From Stramenopiles sp. TOSAG23-2 (Eukaryota > Sar), in the NCBI GenBank assembly GCA_900128395.1, contig LT649550.1, positions 1 through 16,133 on the forward strand: a DNA stretch of 16,133 nt, in the 5' to 3' direction. This document shows positions 1-7,666 of this stretch, in pieces (position 1 is the first letter of the stretch; each line of letters opens with the position of its first letter). Below the pieces are notes generated by a model. It saw only the letters and a list, made by a program, of their open reading frames with translations. It made no database searches and had not been told where the DNA came from. Made by a program: the position numbers and the translations under genes.

Positions 1-108
1 ATTATAGAAAAAGATCGTCCAAGTGCATCAATGAAATTTAAAGATTTAGCTGCTGTCAAATTGTCTACTATTTTACCAATAGTGTGTGGTCTTAAATTTA
101 TTAAATAA
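1..108 (+). CDS. 3' end of an RCC1-like paralogue (partial, runs off left edge)
   Basis: Frame 1 is open from the window edge to a TAA at 106-108 and gives 35 residues. Bases 1-55 are a perfect inverted copy of 1532-1586, which lies inside exon 2 of the RCC1-like gene on the minus strand, and the reading frame is the same. The peptide carries the blade linker (EKDRPSASMKFKDLAA). After that comes a diverged stretch with VCGL, which resembles the HICGL blade motif of the complete gene, and then a stop. The full-length gene continues for about 140 more residues after the equivalent point, so this copy ends early, within the fifth blade. It may be a truncated paralogue, a pseudogene or a C-terminal exon. 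Only the homology and the stop are seen directly. Confidence 0.45.
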   Translation: MIEKDRPSASMKFKDLAAVKLSTILPIVCGLKFIK

Positions 109-367
109 ATCTTTCAAGTTGTTAAAAAAATAATTAATAAAAAAAAAATAAAAAATTCTCTCCTCGCCATACTCCTCTCGCACTCTCCCTTACGAACTTA
201 CTCACTCCTAAAATATGGCTAAAAATCATAAAAACAGAAATATAATTAATCAATCCTATGGCCTCTTTGGTTTTTCTACTTCCATGATTAACAATAATCT
301 ATCACTATTGTGTGCGAAACATTTAGGTACGATATATATAAACATATGGTGCAAAGAAAATAAAAAT

Positions 368-607
368 ATGAAAAGTTACATAATCGTTTTATGCTTCATA
401 ATTGGGCAATATATTGCTGATGCAGCTCCAAGGATCAATATACCACCACAAGGTAGTGGTGGAAAACCATTTAAAGCACCAATGATTTTATATATAGTTG
501 GTGGGGTATTATGGACACTTGTCTTTTTGGGTTTATTTTGCTGTATACGTGTACTTAGGGAAGAATGTAAAGGTCGAGCTGAACGCTATGAGAATAAGCA
601 AAAGTAA
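368..607 (+). CDS. Small single-pass membrane protein with signal peptide (79 aa)
   Basis: Family not recognised. Starting at the ATG at 368, the protein has a typical signal peptide (MKSYIIVLCFIIGQYIADA, likely cut before APR). Next is a short Pro/Gly-rich ectodomain of about 20 residues, one strong TM helix (about residues 38-59, with paired Cys at its inner end) and a basic/charged tail (RVLREECKGRAERYENKQK). This is a type I topology. An in-frame ATG at 215 would add 51 Asn/Lys-rich residues that bury the signal peptide, so I prefer 368, although scanning ribosomes would meet 215 first. A pyrimidine-rich tract at 157-206 lies upstream and could be a promoter or initiator element. The gene lies between two RCC1-like loci and converges on the complete one. 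Existence as a real gene is inferred from the ordered domain layout, not from homology. Confidence 0.5.
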   Translation: MKSYIIVLCFIIGQYIADAAPRINIPPQGSGGKPFKAPMILYIVGGVLWTLVFLGLFCCIRVLREECKGRAERYENKQK

Positions 608-826
608 AAGTATTCTCTCTTTTTTTTTGGAGGGCTTGGATGGTATGCCCATTTTAAATTAAATTTTAAAATCCACTCCAGAGTCAAAATAACGAGAGTG
701 CGAGCCGTAATATAAAATATTTTTACACATCATGTATTATGTCACACGAGAAGTGTGTATTATTTTTTATAAAAGAGTATACAGATTCGTACTTTTAAAA
801 TAATGTATTTTAAGGCAATATATTAT

Positions 827-851
827 TATATATATATATATATATATATAT
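827..851. repeat. (TA)n microsatellite
   Basis: About 12 TA units lie in the short spacer between the 3' ends of the small membrane-protein gene (+) and the RCC1-like gene (-). The rest of 608-905 is AT-rich and shows no gene. Confidence 0.85.
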
Positions 852-905
852 GTTTTAAAGTGTATAGACACGTAAATAAGATGTTCGTCCGTGCGTACAT
901 GTTTT

Positions 906-2478
906 TTAATAAAACTCGATCTTTTCTTCAATTGTTTCATCTGGACCGACCATGCCTGCATATCCTAATGCATTCCCCCAACAAAATATTTTATGATCAT
1001 AACGTAATGCACATGAATGTCGATGTCCAACATCGATTTGTAAAAATTGCCATTTTAAATTTCCATTGAATTGAGCCATATTTGGTGCATCTATTTGACC
1101 ATCACTATTATATCCCCAACATTGTAAACTACCACCGCTACCTTTTAATCCAATACGATCATGTGTATGATCATTTTTCAATGCACATAAATGTTTCTCT
1201 CCAACACGTAAATTACGAAATGGCCCAGGACTTGTTAATGGTACACCTCTTGGTCGTTTTCCCCAACAATACAAATTTTCATCATTCAATCCAATACCAC
1301 ATATATATGTAGGTCCTGCACATATATCAAAATATCAATACGAATATGAGTATCAAATGTTAGAACGAGTAAAAAAAATTAGGCACAATATATATACACA
1401 ACAGATTGGGTAAGAGCCCTAACTATATATTTATTTATAAACATATTAATACTTACCAGCAGCTAAATCTTTAAATTTCATTGATGCACTTGGACGATCT
1501 TTTTCTTCAAATGTTGATGAAATAACACTTGCAGCAGCTAAATCTTTAAATTTCATTGATGCACTTGGACGATCTTTTTCTATAATTGTTGATGAAATAA
1601 CACTTGAACCAACATCAACTTCTGTTGTACCATACCAACAATCCATTGTCTTTGATCGTTCATTTTCTTTACCATCACTATATCCACCATCACCTTTTAC
1701 AATACCACATGCAAAATGTCTACCTATAGTAACTTTTTCATATGTACGTACAAATGGTTCTAATATGGAATATCCTTCCCGTGCTGGTGATAATTCACCA
1801 TCAGGCACAACTACTGCCACAAATTTAGTAGGTTGTGGTGGTACCATATCATGTTTACCAAAGCAAATTACACTATTATTTTTCAACATCGTAGCACATG
1901 TATCATACGGACCAGCACTTACAGTATCGAATTCCATTCCAGTCAAATGAGATGGCACGATAGATGCATCGCCACGTCCCCAACATTTTAAAAAATTGGT
2001 ACGTTTATCTAAACCACATATATGACGATAACCCATTGCTAAATCTTTATATTGTACTTCCATTTCATTTGGTGTAAAAATACTTTCTGCATCATCACCC
2101 CAACATTTTAAACGGCCTATATGTTATATTATGGTATTATATATTTAAAGAACTATGTTAGCATGTGTGTGTGTGTGTGTGTGATTATCATGAAAAATAT
2201 GTATATATATATATATATCTTTTCTTGTATGGCCTATGATAAAGGGAAAAAAAAAAACAAAGAAAATACTTACTTGTTGTTTTATGAATAGCACATGTAG
2301 CTGCTTTGGACGTTTGTACATAATTATATAATACATCATCTATTGGTGTTGATACCCATTTTATACAACGTTTCCTTACAGTATCTTCCTTTGTACATAA
2401 TTCACTTGGTACATACGATTCTACTATTTGTATGATTACAAGTAACAAAAATATTGTTTGAATAATATGATGAAACAT
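906..2478 (-). CDS. Secreted RCC1-like seven-blade beta-propeller protein, three exons (424 aa)
   Basis: The CDS is complement(join(906..1315,1457..2116,2274..2478)). Both introns have GTAAGT donors and AG acceptors, and both interrupt the frame in phase 1. The joined length is 1275 nt (424 codons plus stop). Exon 1 starts with a signal peptide (MFHHIIQTIFLLLVIIQIVES). The mature protein shows seven repeats of the form x-C-[AG]-x(n)-C-[WF]-G: CAIHKTTSRLKCWG (spanning intron 1), CGLDKRTNFLKCWG, CATMLKNNSVICFG, a degenerate CGI...DCWYG, CGIGLNDENLYCWG, CALK...LQCWG and CALRYDHKIFCWG. Seven units fit the RCC1/BLIP-II propeller fold. The regular Cys pair per blade plus the signal peptide suggest a secreted, disulfide-stapled propeller, not a nuclear GEF. 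The linker between blades 4 and 5 is duplicated in tandem. The role is unknown: ligand binding or a cell-surface function is an inference. An RCC1 nuclear exchange factor is unlikely because of the signal peptide. Confidence 0.8.
1316..1456 (-). other. Intron 2 of the RCC1-like gene (141 nt)
   Basis: The donor is GCTGCTG|GTAAGT (exon ends at 1457) and the acceptor is TGCAG|GACCT (exon starts at 1315). Splicing joins KDLAAG to PTYICGIG and restores the CG-x-x repeat of blade 5. Phase 1. Confidence 0.8.
1458..1607 (-). repeat. Tandem 75-bp intragenic duplication (2 copies)
   Basis: Copy 1 is 1533-1607 and copy 2 is 1458-1532, with 71 of 75 bases identical. Each encodes 25 residues containing VISST, then EKDRPSASMKFKDLAA. 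Differences are Ser/Ala at the first residue and Ile-Ile versus Phe-Glu before the EKD. The array ends one base before the splice donor. The length is a multiple of three, so the frame is kept. Confidence 0.95.
2117..2273 (-). other. Intron 1 of the RCC1-like gene (157 nt)
   Basis: The donor is AAAACAACAA|GTAAGT (exon ends at 2274) and the acceptor is ATATAG|GCCGTT (exon starts at 2116). Splicing creates Ser-Arg-Leu-Lys-Cys-Trp-Gly and so completes the first blade motif. The intron contains microsatellites at 2164-2218. Confidence 0.8.
2164..2218. repeat. (TG)10 and (TA)n microsatellites inside intron 1
   Basis: Ten TG units lie at 2164-2183 and a TA run at 2202-2218. On the transcribed strand these read (CA)n and (TA)n. 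They are probably length-polymorphic. Confidence 0.9.
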
Positions 2479-2754
2479 TATTATTATATATTATTCGATA
2501 TTTAACTTTTTTATGTAGATAATTTTATAAAACAATCTATATATCAAGTCCCCAACAAAAACGAATGTTATCATATACACGACGCAAAAATAAATTAACT
2601 GAATTGATTATTTTCCAAATAATAAAGTACTAATCGATGAATATGAATGATGAAAATATTACCATTCGTTCTACTATACTCCATCTTCTCCTGAATATAT
2701 CTATTATATATCTATATATATCAACAATCAATTATTAGTAATACAATATATATT

Positions 2755-3015
2755 AGGATAACGGTGAGCTCCAGAGCTGGTATAAGCCTGGTAAGGTTAT
2801 TGGCAAATTGATCACATTCTAGAATCATAGCCTCGAGGAACCAATTGGAAAAGAGAGTGGAGAAAAGCAGTGAAAGCTGGAAAGCAGGCGGCATCATCAT
2901 CAATCATCAAATACAGTAATATAGGACGAAATATAATACTGTACCATTAGACTAGGCAGCTGCGTCTACCTTTGCCCTGCGCACCTGCGCCTCCCATTTC
3001 AGAGTCGTCGATCAA
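2755..3015. other. GC-richer island of unknown nature, with hairpins
   Basis: Base composition shifts clearly from the TA-rich surroundings. The island contains two stem-forming inverted repeats: 2913-2923 against 2932-2942 (11-bp stem, one mismatch, 8-base loop) and 2979-2990 (GCGCA-CC-TGCGC). It also holds CCTGCGC twice in direct order (2976-2982 and 2984-2990). Stops break all long frames. It could be a noncoding RNA gene, a regulatory block, a decayed coding fragment or a small spliced exon. I could not match it to U1, U2, U4, U5 or U6 snRNA, RNase P or tRNA by eye. Confidence 0.35.
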
Positions 3016-3324
3016 AATGTTAAGTGCTTAAATAATATGTGTGTCCATCGAAATATTTAAATATTTATGAACATCCATTACACAACGGTACATCATGTAA
3101 AAATGGACGTGGTCGAATCTTTCAATTCTTCTTTATATATACTAACAAGTACAAATCACATCTACCTAACAAGAAGTAAACCATTAATAGACACACAAAA
3201 AATAGGCACAGCGGAAAATAACTACCAGTTTTAATAATATATATGTACATCAGATAGAATATAATGTTGGTCTTCACTACAATGTGGCAATAGAAGACAA
3301 TTTATTACAGGAATCAAACAAACG

Positions 3325-3409
3325 TTATATATATACGTATATATATATATATATATTCTTTCATATTTGCCTTGTTTTATACAGGTTGTTGAACGATCGA
3401 TATACATAT

Positions 3410-3446
<37 letters not shown>

Positions 3447-3642
3447 TTAACTAATATTTAGTGTGAATATATTTATATATATATACTGTATATATAAATA
3501 TAGACGACTCGGGACGACTGTTAACTAGCAATATATATACATTGTATATTGATTGGACGATAAAGACATTTTACTCAGTGTAGTATCTCTCCGTTTAGTT
3601 TAACGGAACTGGGCATATATATATATACACAAGCAAGCATAA

Positions 3643-3668
<26 letters not shown>
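3325..3668. repeat. Cluster of (TA)n microsatellites
   Basis: Long alternating TA runs lie at about 3325-3356 (broken by ACGTAT), 3413-3443 and 3642-3668, with shorter ones between. They sit 190-530 bases upstream of the CK1 start codon. Confidence 0.85.
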
Positions 3669-3673
<5 letters not shown>

Positions 3674-3857
3674 AACGTTTATTGTGAGTTTTTATTTTAT
3701 TTGCTGCAAATAATATTTTGACATTTTTGTTCTTGTTTGTCTAGAAAAAAAAAAGTTAATAAAAGAAAAGAAAAATTTTCGAATCACAATAAACAGCAAC
3801 AACAACAATATCACAGTAATAGTAGTAAGAATAGTATTTTCAAAAATAAAAAAAGAA

Positions 3858-5183
3858 ATGGAATTACGTGTAGGTAAAAAATATAGATTAGGTCGTAAAA
3901 TTGGTAGTGGCTCCTTTGGTGACATTTATTTAGGAACAAATGTTACAACTGGTGAAGAAGTCGCTATTAAACTTGAAAGCGTGAAAACGAAACATCCACA
4001 ACTAATATATGAATCAAAAATTTATAAATTGTTAGCAGGTGGTGTTGGAGTGCCGAACTTGCGTTGGTATGGCATTGAAGGGGACTATAATGTATTGGTT
4101 CTCGATTTATTAGGACCAAGTCTAGAAGACTTATTTAACTTTTGCCGTCGTAAATTTGGCGTGAAAACTGTATTGATGATAGCAGAACAATTATTATCGC
4201 GGATTGAATATTTACATGGTAAACATTTCATTCATCGAGACATTAAACCAGATAATTTTCTAATCGGGCTTGGTCGTAAAGCGCATGTAATACATGTAAT
4301 TGATTTTGGTTTAGCAAAACGTTATCGTGATCCACGCACGCATCAACATATACCGTACAGAGAAGACAAGAATTTAACAGGTACTGCACGTTATGCATCT
4401 ATCAACACGCATATTGGTATTGAGCAATGTAGAAGGGATGATTTAGAATCGTTGGGCTTTGTATTGATGTACTTTTTACGCGGTAGCTTGCCATGGCAAG
4501 GGTTGAAAGCAAATACGAAGAAACAAAAGTATGAAAAGATCATGGAGAAAAAAATGACCACACCAATTGATATGTTGTGTAAAGACTTTCCAAAACAATT
4601 TCAAACCTATTTTGAATATTGTCGTTCCTTGCGTTTTGAGGACAAACCAGATTATTCATATTTAAAACGTTTGTTCAAAGATTTATTTGCAAACAAAGGT
4701 ATGGAAATGGATCATCAATTTGATTGGTGCGTTCATAACCGTAGCAATGGCGCGCCAAGTCGCGAGAATATCGATGATAGTAAAAAAGCGCGACAACGCG
4801 AACGTTCAGAAAGAAGACAACGTGATAGTAACAATAATAATAACAACAATCACGATAATCGTAAAGTAGCGGCAGATGCAAATGAAATTAATCAACGCCG
4901 TCCATCTGGCCGTGGTCACGGAGATACACGTGATCGTCATCAATCATCGAGAAGGCATCGTGATAATGGCGTTTCTAGAGGGAAATCTGATTCAAGAGGT
5001 GGTGGAAGAAGAGGAGATCATGGTGGACAACGTCGTAGTAGTAGTGGGCAGCAACATACGGATCAAATGAAATATCCTGCTCCACGTATATCTACTACAC
5101 AAAAAAATGCTGGTGCACAAGGTGATCGTAGGTTAAGTAGTCGAAATAGTGGCAATGCTAGACAAGGATTAAATTACTTTTAA
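3858..5183 (+). CDS. CK1: Casein kinase 1 family Ser/Thr protein kinase (441 aa)
   Basis: A CK1 phosphorylates acidic or pre-phosphorylated Ser/Thr sites and acts in Wnt, clock, trafficking and DNA-repair pathways in other eukaryotes. The kinase domain covers residues 9 to about 290. It contains the glycine loop [12 protein letters not shown] (15-26), the lysine of AIKLE (K38), the catalytic loop HRDIKPDNF (126-134, Asp128) and DFG (149-151). The CK1-specific replacement of APE by SIN (181-183), the LPWQGLKA segment and the KKQKYEKI basic stretch are also present. The closest type is CK1 delta/epsilon/alpha. The start [12 protein letters not shown] aligns with the normal CK1 N-terminus. The gene is intronless. 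The C-terminal tail (about 300-441) is low-complexity, rich in Arg, Ser, Asn and Gly (seven Asn at 325-331, RGGGRRG-like stretches), and could be regulatory or RNA-binding. The substrate is unknown. Confidence 0.96.
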   Translation: MELRVGKKYRLGRKIGSGSFGDIYLGTNVTTGEEVAIKLESVKTKHPQLIYESKIYKLLAGGVGVPNLRWYGIEGDYNVLVLDLLGPSLEDLFNFCRRKFGVKTVLMIAEQLLSRIEYLHGKHFIHRDIKPDNFLIGLGRKAHVIHVIDFGLAKRYRDPRTHQHIPYREDKNLTGTARYASINTHIGIEQCRRDDLESLGFVLMYFLRGSLPWQGLKANTKKQKYEKIMEKKMTTPIDMLCKDFPKQFQTYFEYCRSLRFEDKPDYSYLKRLFKDLFANKGMEMDHQFDWCVHNRSNGAPSRENIDDSKKARQRERSERRQRDSNNNNNNNHDNRKVAADANEINQRRPSGRGHGDTRDRHQSSRRHRDNGVSRGKSDSRGGGRRGDHGGQRRSSSGQQHTDQMKYPAPRISTTQKNAGAQGDRRLSSRNSGNARQGLNYF

Positions 5184-5593
5184 AAAAAAAAAGAAAAAGA
5201 AAAATCCTGTGTGACAAATTGTATGATGTATACTTCTCGTATATATTATATAGTACTTCGTATAATTACGCATATATATATTATATATATATCTTGGTGG
5301 TAATATGTTTGCGAGTGTGTGTGGGTGTACAAAGCATGATGCATATCATTACGTTTTTAAAATATTTTCTATTTACTTCGTATGTACGAATAAATTGTTT
5401 TTAAAATCCAGGGGTAGAAAAAGTGTGTACATTTTAAAATATATTTTCTAGAGAGATAAAAAATTCTCTTATATTTTTAATAATTATCATATCTCTCATT
5501 TTTACAATCATACTGTATATACCAATATACATTATATATAATAAATAAACCATCTCTCTTAATCTCCGCTTATGTAAATCCCCCTCTCTGCGC
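5184..5593. other. Spacer between two convergent 3' ends
   Basis: The spacer is AT-rich, with a poly-A stretch just after the CK1 stop, a TA-rich block at 5240-5292 and an AATAAA-type sequence near 5388 that could be a polyadenylation signal. No gene is seen. Confidence 0.6.
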
Positions 5594-7162
5594 TTAATAT
5601 ACATATGGTATGATTCTGTATGGCACTTTTTCACAATAATTTACCCAATCCTTTCCATATTTTGTAGAACAATGATGATTATCACGTCGTTCACGATGTA
5701 CTAATAAAATCCAAAAGTATATTGGATAGAAATATGGAAAGAGGCTGCCAAATCCGCATGGTAAACTGTATGCCAATGCCATTGTAACATCACCTAAATA
5801 ATTTGGATGTCTTGATAGACCCCACCAGCCACTATGTAACAATTTTGTTCCACGTTCCGTTTTAATAAATTTACTTTTTTCACCCCACGTAGTTTTTGTT
5901 GCACCAGTGCGAAAATTATGTTTTTGATTGTTACTTTCGCGAAAGATACGATAACCGAGGAAATGTAATGCAAAGATGCAAACACCTGGGATCAGACCGA
6001 CGTCAACATCTGGATTAATATATAAATAAAATCCTTGCAATGTGTAGGAAAATGGTACCCATACTAAATCTCCCCAGCATAACATCCAACCGAATGGATC
6101 ATGTTTAATATCCATTGTAGTTAAAATGCTTTGTTCTTGCCAGAAATAATCAAGAATGTAAAAAAATTGAAAGAAACATACTAATCCCATTGAATATGTT
6201 ATACGACCATCTAACTCTTCGTATTGTTTCAATGCCATGCTAAAATTAAACATTACCCATAAGATCAAACCAGGTCTTGATTCGCAAAAGAATTTCAAAT
6301 CGAACCATCCAACACGTGGATTTGTCGTGCTTCCCATGAAATAATCATACGGTACGCATCCAGTACAACGTTGGTTATTTAATCCACCATCAAATGCATT
6401 AAATTGACATAATGTGTACAATACCAATGCAAAAACCCAGGCAAACATATTTGCAGCACGAAAGATTTTTATGTAACTTTCAACACCATCTTCAAAGATA
6501 CTAGTAGGATCGAATAATTGATGGTTAAACGTGCCATGTAATTTATCTATGACACAAGCGCTAAATGCAATTAACGTCACCATATATGCTCTGAAACCAT
6601 TTAAATAATAATTCAATCGTGTTCCATTTGGTAACACCGTGCCTTTTTCATTTGCCCCTGGTAATACGAAATGCAATAAAACTTGAAAAGCAAACCATGT
6701 TATGTAAATAGAGAATGAATACTGTGCAAGGTCTGTTGTTAAAAACGTTCCAAAGCCGAGCCATTCCACTGGATTATCCATTAATGGTTGCAAGGAATCT
6801 TGAACGCTGCTTTTCTTGGTTATTGAAGTCAACATCCAATAGTTGACTGCAGGTAAGCTCCACATAGTAATCCATGCTCCAATCGGGCCGCCAAATTCCC
6901 AATGTACAGTTTTATTTTCGGAGGAAGATGCTTTTGTTGCTACTTTTTTGGATCTTGATTTCGATTTCGACCTTCTTGATGATTTTTTTGGTGTCTCGGC
7001 TGCCAAAGCAAATGCTTGTTTAAGAGTAAGACTTTCATCTTCGACAAGTTTTTTTAAATCTGAAGGTAACTTAGAAATATCATTTTTTGCATCATTATCT
7101 TTAATACGTGAACTACGTCTTTTGCCACTAGGTGTTTTTGAAGTTGCTTTTTTGCGTGCCAT
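5594..7162 (-). CDS. ERG24: Delta(14)-sterol reductase, ERG24/TM7SF2/LBR family (522 aa)
   Basis: The family reduces the C14-C15 double bond left by CYP51 in sterol synthesis, using NADPH, in ER or inner nuclear membranes. Residues about 88-522 form the multi-pass reductase core. Signature 1 is seen as YDYFMGSTTNPRVGWFDLKF (272-291), followed by ESRPGLILW. The segment TTMDIKHDPFGWMLCWGDLVWVPF (348-371) and the C-terminal signature are also present: SGWWGLSRHPNYLGD (444-458), SLPCGFGSLFPYFYPIYF (466-483), LLVHRERRD (486-494), KYGKDW and the terminal VPYRIIPYVY. These match the C14 reductase/LBR branch more closely than DHCR7 or ERG4. The first ~85 residues are a basic extension with SSRRSKSKSRSKK (61-73) and KRRSSRIK (14-21), like the Arg/Ser region of lamin B receptor but without a recognisable Tudor domain. 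The gene is intronless and divergent from the NSDHL-like gene. The C14 specificity is inferred from similarity. Confidence 0.92.
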   Translation of the reverse strand: MARKKATSKTPSGKRRSSRIKDNDAKNDISKLPSDLKKLVEDESLTLKQAFALAAETPKKSSRRSKSKSRSKKVATKASSSENKTVHWEFGGPIGAWITMWSLPAVNYWMLTSITKKSSVQDSLQPLMDNPVEWLGFGTFLTTDLAQYSFSIYITWFAFQVLLHFVLPGANEKGTVLPNGTRLNYYLNGFRAYMVTLIAFSACVIDKLHGTFNHQLFDPTSIFEDGVESYIKIFRAANMFAWVFALVLYTLCQFNAFDGGLNNQRCTGCVPYDYFMGSTTNPRVGWFDLKFFCESRPGLILWVMFNFSMALKQYEELDGRITYSMGLVCFFQFFYILDYFWQEQSILTTMDIKHDPFGWMLCWGDLVWVPFSYTLQGFYLYINPDVDVGLIPGVCIFALHFLGYRIFRESNNQKHNFRTGATKTTWGEKSKFIKTERGTKLLHSGWWGLSRHPNYLGDVTMALAYSLPCGFGSLFPYFYPIYFWILLVHRERRDNHHCSTKYGKDWVNYCEKVPYRIIPYVY

Positions 7163-7178
7163 AATATAACGATATATA

Positions 7179-7209
<31 letters not shown>

Positions 7210-7666
7210 CTATATATAACTAGTTGTTTTCGTTATTGGAAATTTGTTATCTTCTTTTAAACTTGTATTATCATGTATATGATTCATTCATCATTCAAAT
7301 TTGTTGTTTGGTTTGGCAACTTTTTTGTTGTTGGTGGGTTTTTTTCCCTCCATAGTGCTGTGCTGTAGTGTGTTGGAGTTCCAGAGTGCCAGAGTGCCAT
7401 GGTACTGTAATAGAACAGAGAGTTATCTCTCTCTGTGATAGATTGAGTTGGGATAATCTAAACTTTCACACCACCACACGCACACACACCGCTGATTCCA
7501 CTGAGAGATGATGGCACACAGTCTTCTTCTTCTTCACGAAAATAAATATCTTTTGTATACAGCACATGTGGATAAAGGACTGATGCATGATATATTAAAA
7601 ACAACAACACAAAGAAACAGAATTTTTTAACATATAGACGACGCTGTTAAAAATAATAAATAAAAT
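7163..7666. promoter_or_regulatory. Shared divergent promoter region of the two sterol genes
   Basis: These 504 bases separate the start codons of the sterol reductase (-) and the NSDHL-like gene (+) and contain no ORF of note. Visible structure includes a TA run (7172-7192) passing into (GATA)n up to about 7208, and the direct repeat CAGAGTGC-CAGAGTGC near 7382-7397. An 8-bp inverted repeat ACAGAGAG/CTCTCTGT lies at 7415-7422 and 7429-7436, and a CACACACAC/CTTCTTCTT-rich stretch at 7468-7535. A bidirectional promoter is inferred from orientation. No specific transcription factor site is claimed. Confidence 0.5.

Larger units (their letters stand above)
2479..3857. other. Gene-poor interval upstream of the RCC1-like and CK1 genes
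   Basis: The interval separates two divergent start codons (2478 on minus, 3858 on plus), so it must hold both promoters and 5' leaders. I see no ORF with family similarity. It contains a GC-richer island (about 2755-3015), several long TA runs (3325-3668) and a short minus frame with an FCWG motif (2537-2629). The last 150 bases before CK1 are A-rich with CAA repeats, as in a 5' leader. No TATA box can be singled out because TATATA runs are everywhere. Confidence 0.6.

Noticed and set aside
329-364. A 36-base GT...AG segment upstream of the small membrane protein
   Set aside because: Much shorter than the 95-157 nt introns supported elsewhere in the window, and removing it gives no better protein.
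2721-2903. 60-aa minus-strand ORF with a hydrophobic sequence in the GC-richer island
   Set aside because: Starts with four Met in a microsatellite-like ATG run, shows no domain and ends in TA-repeat sequence. A chance frame is more likely.
4675-5070. Several alternative-frame ORFs over the CK1 tail
   Set aside because: These are frame shadows of the Asn/Arg/Ser-rich low-complexity region and have no independent support.
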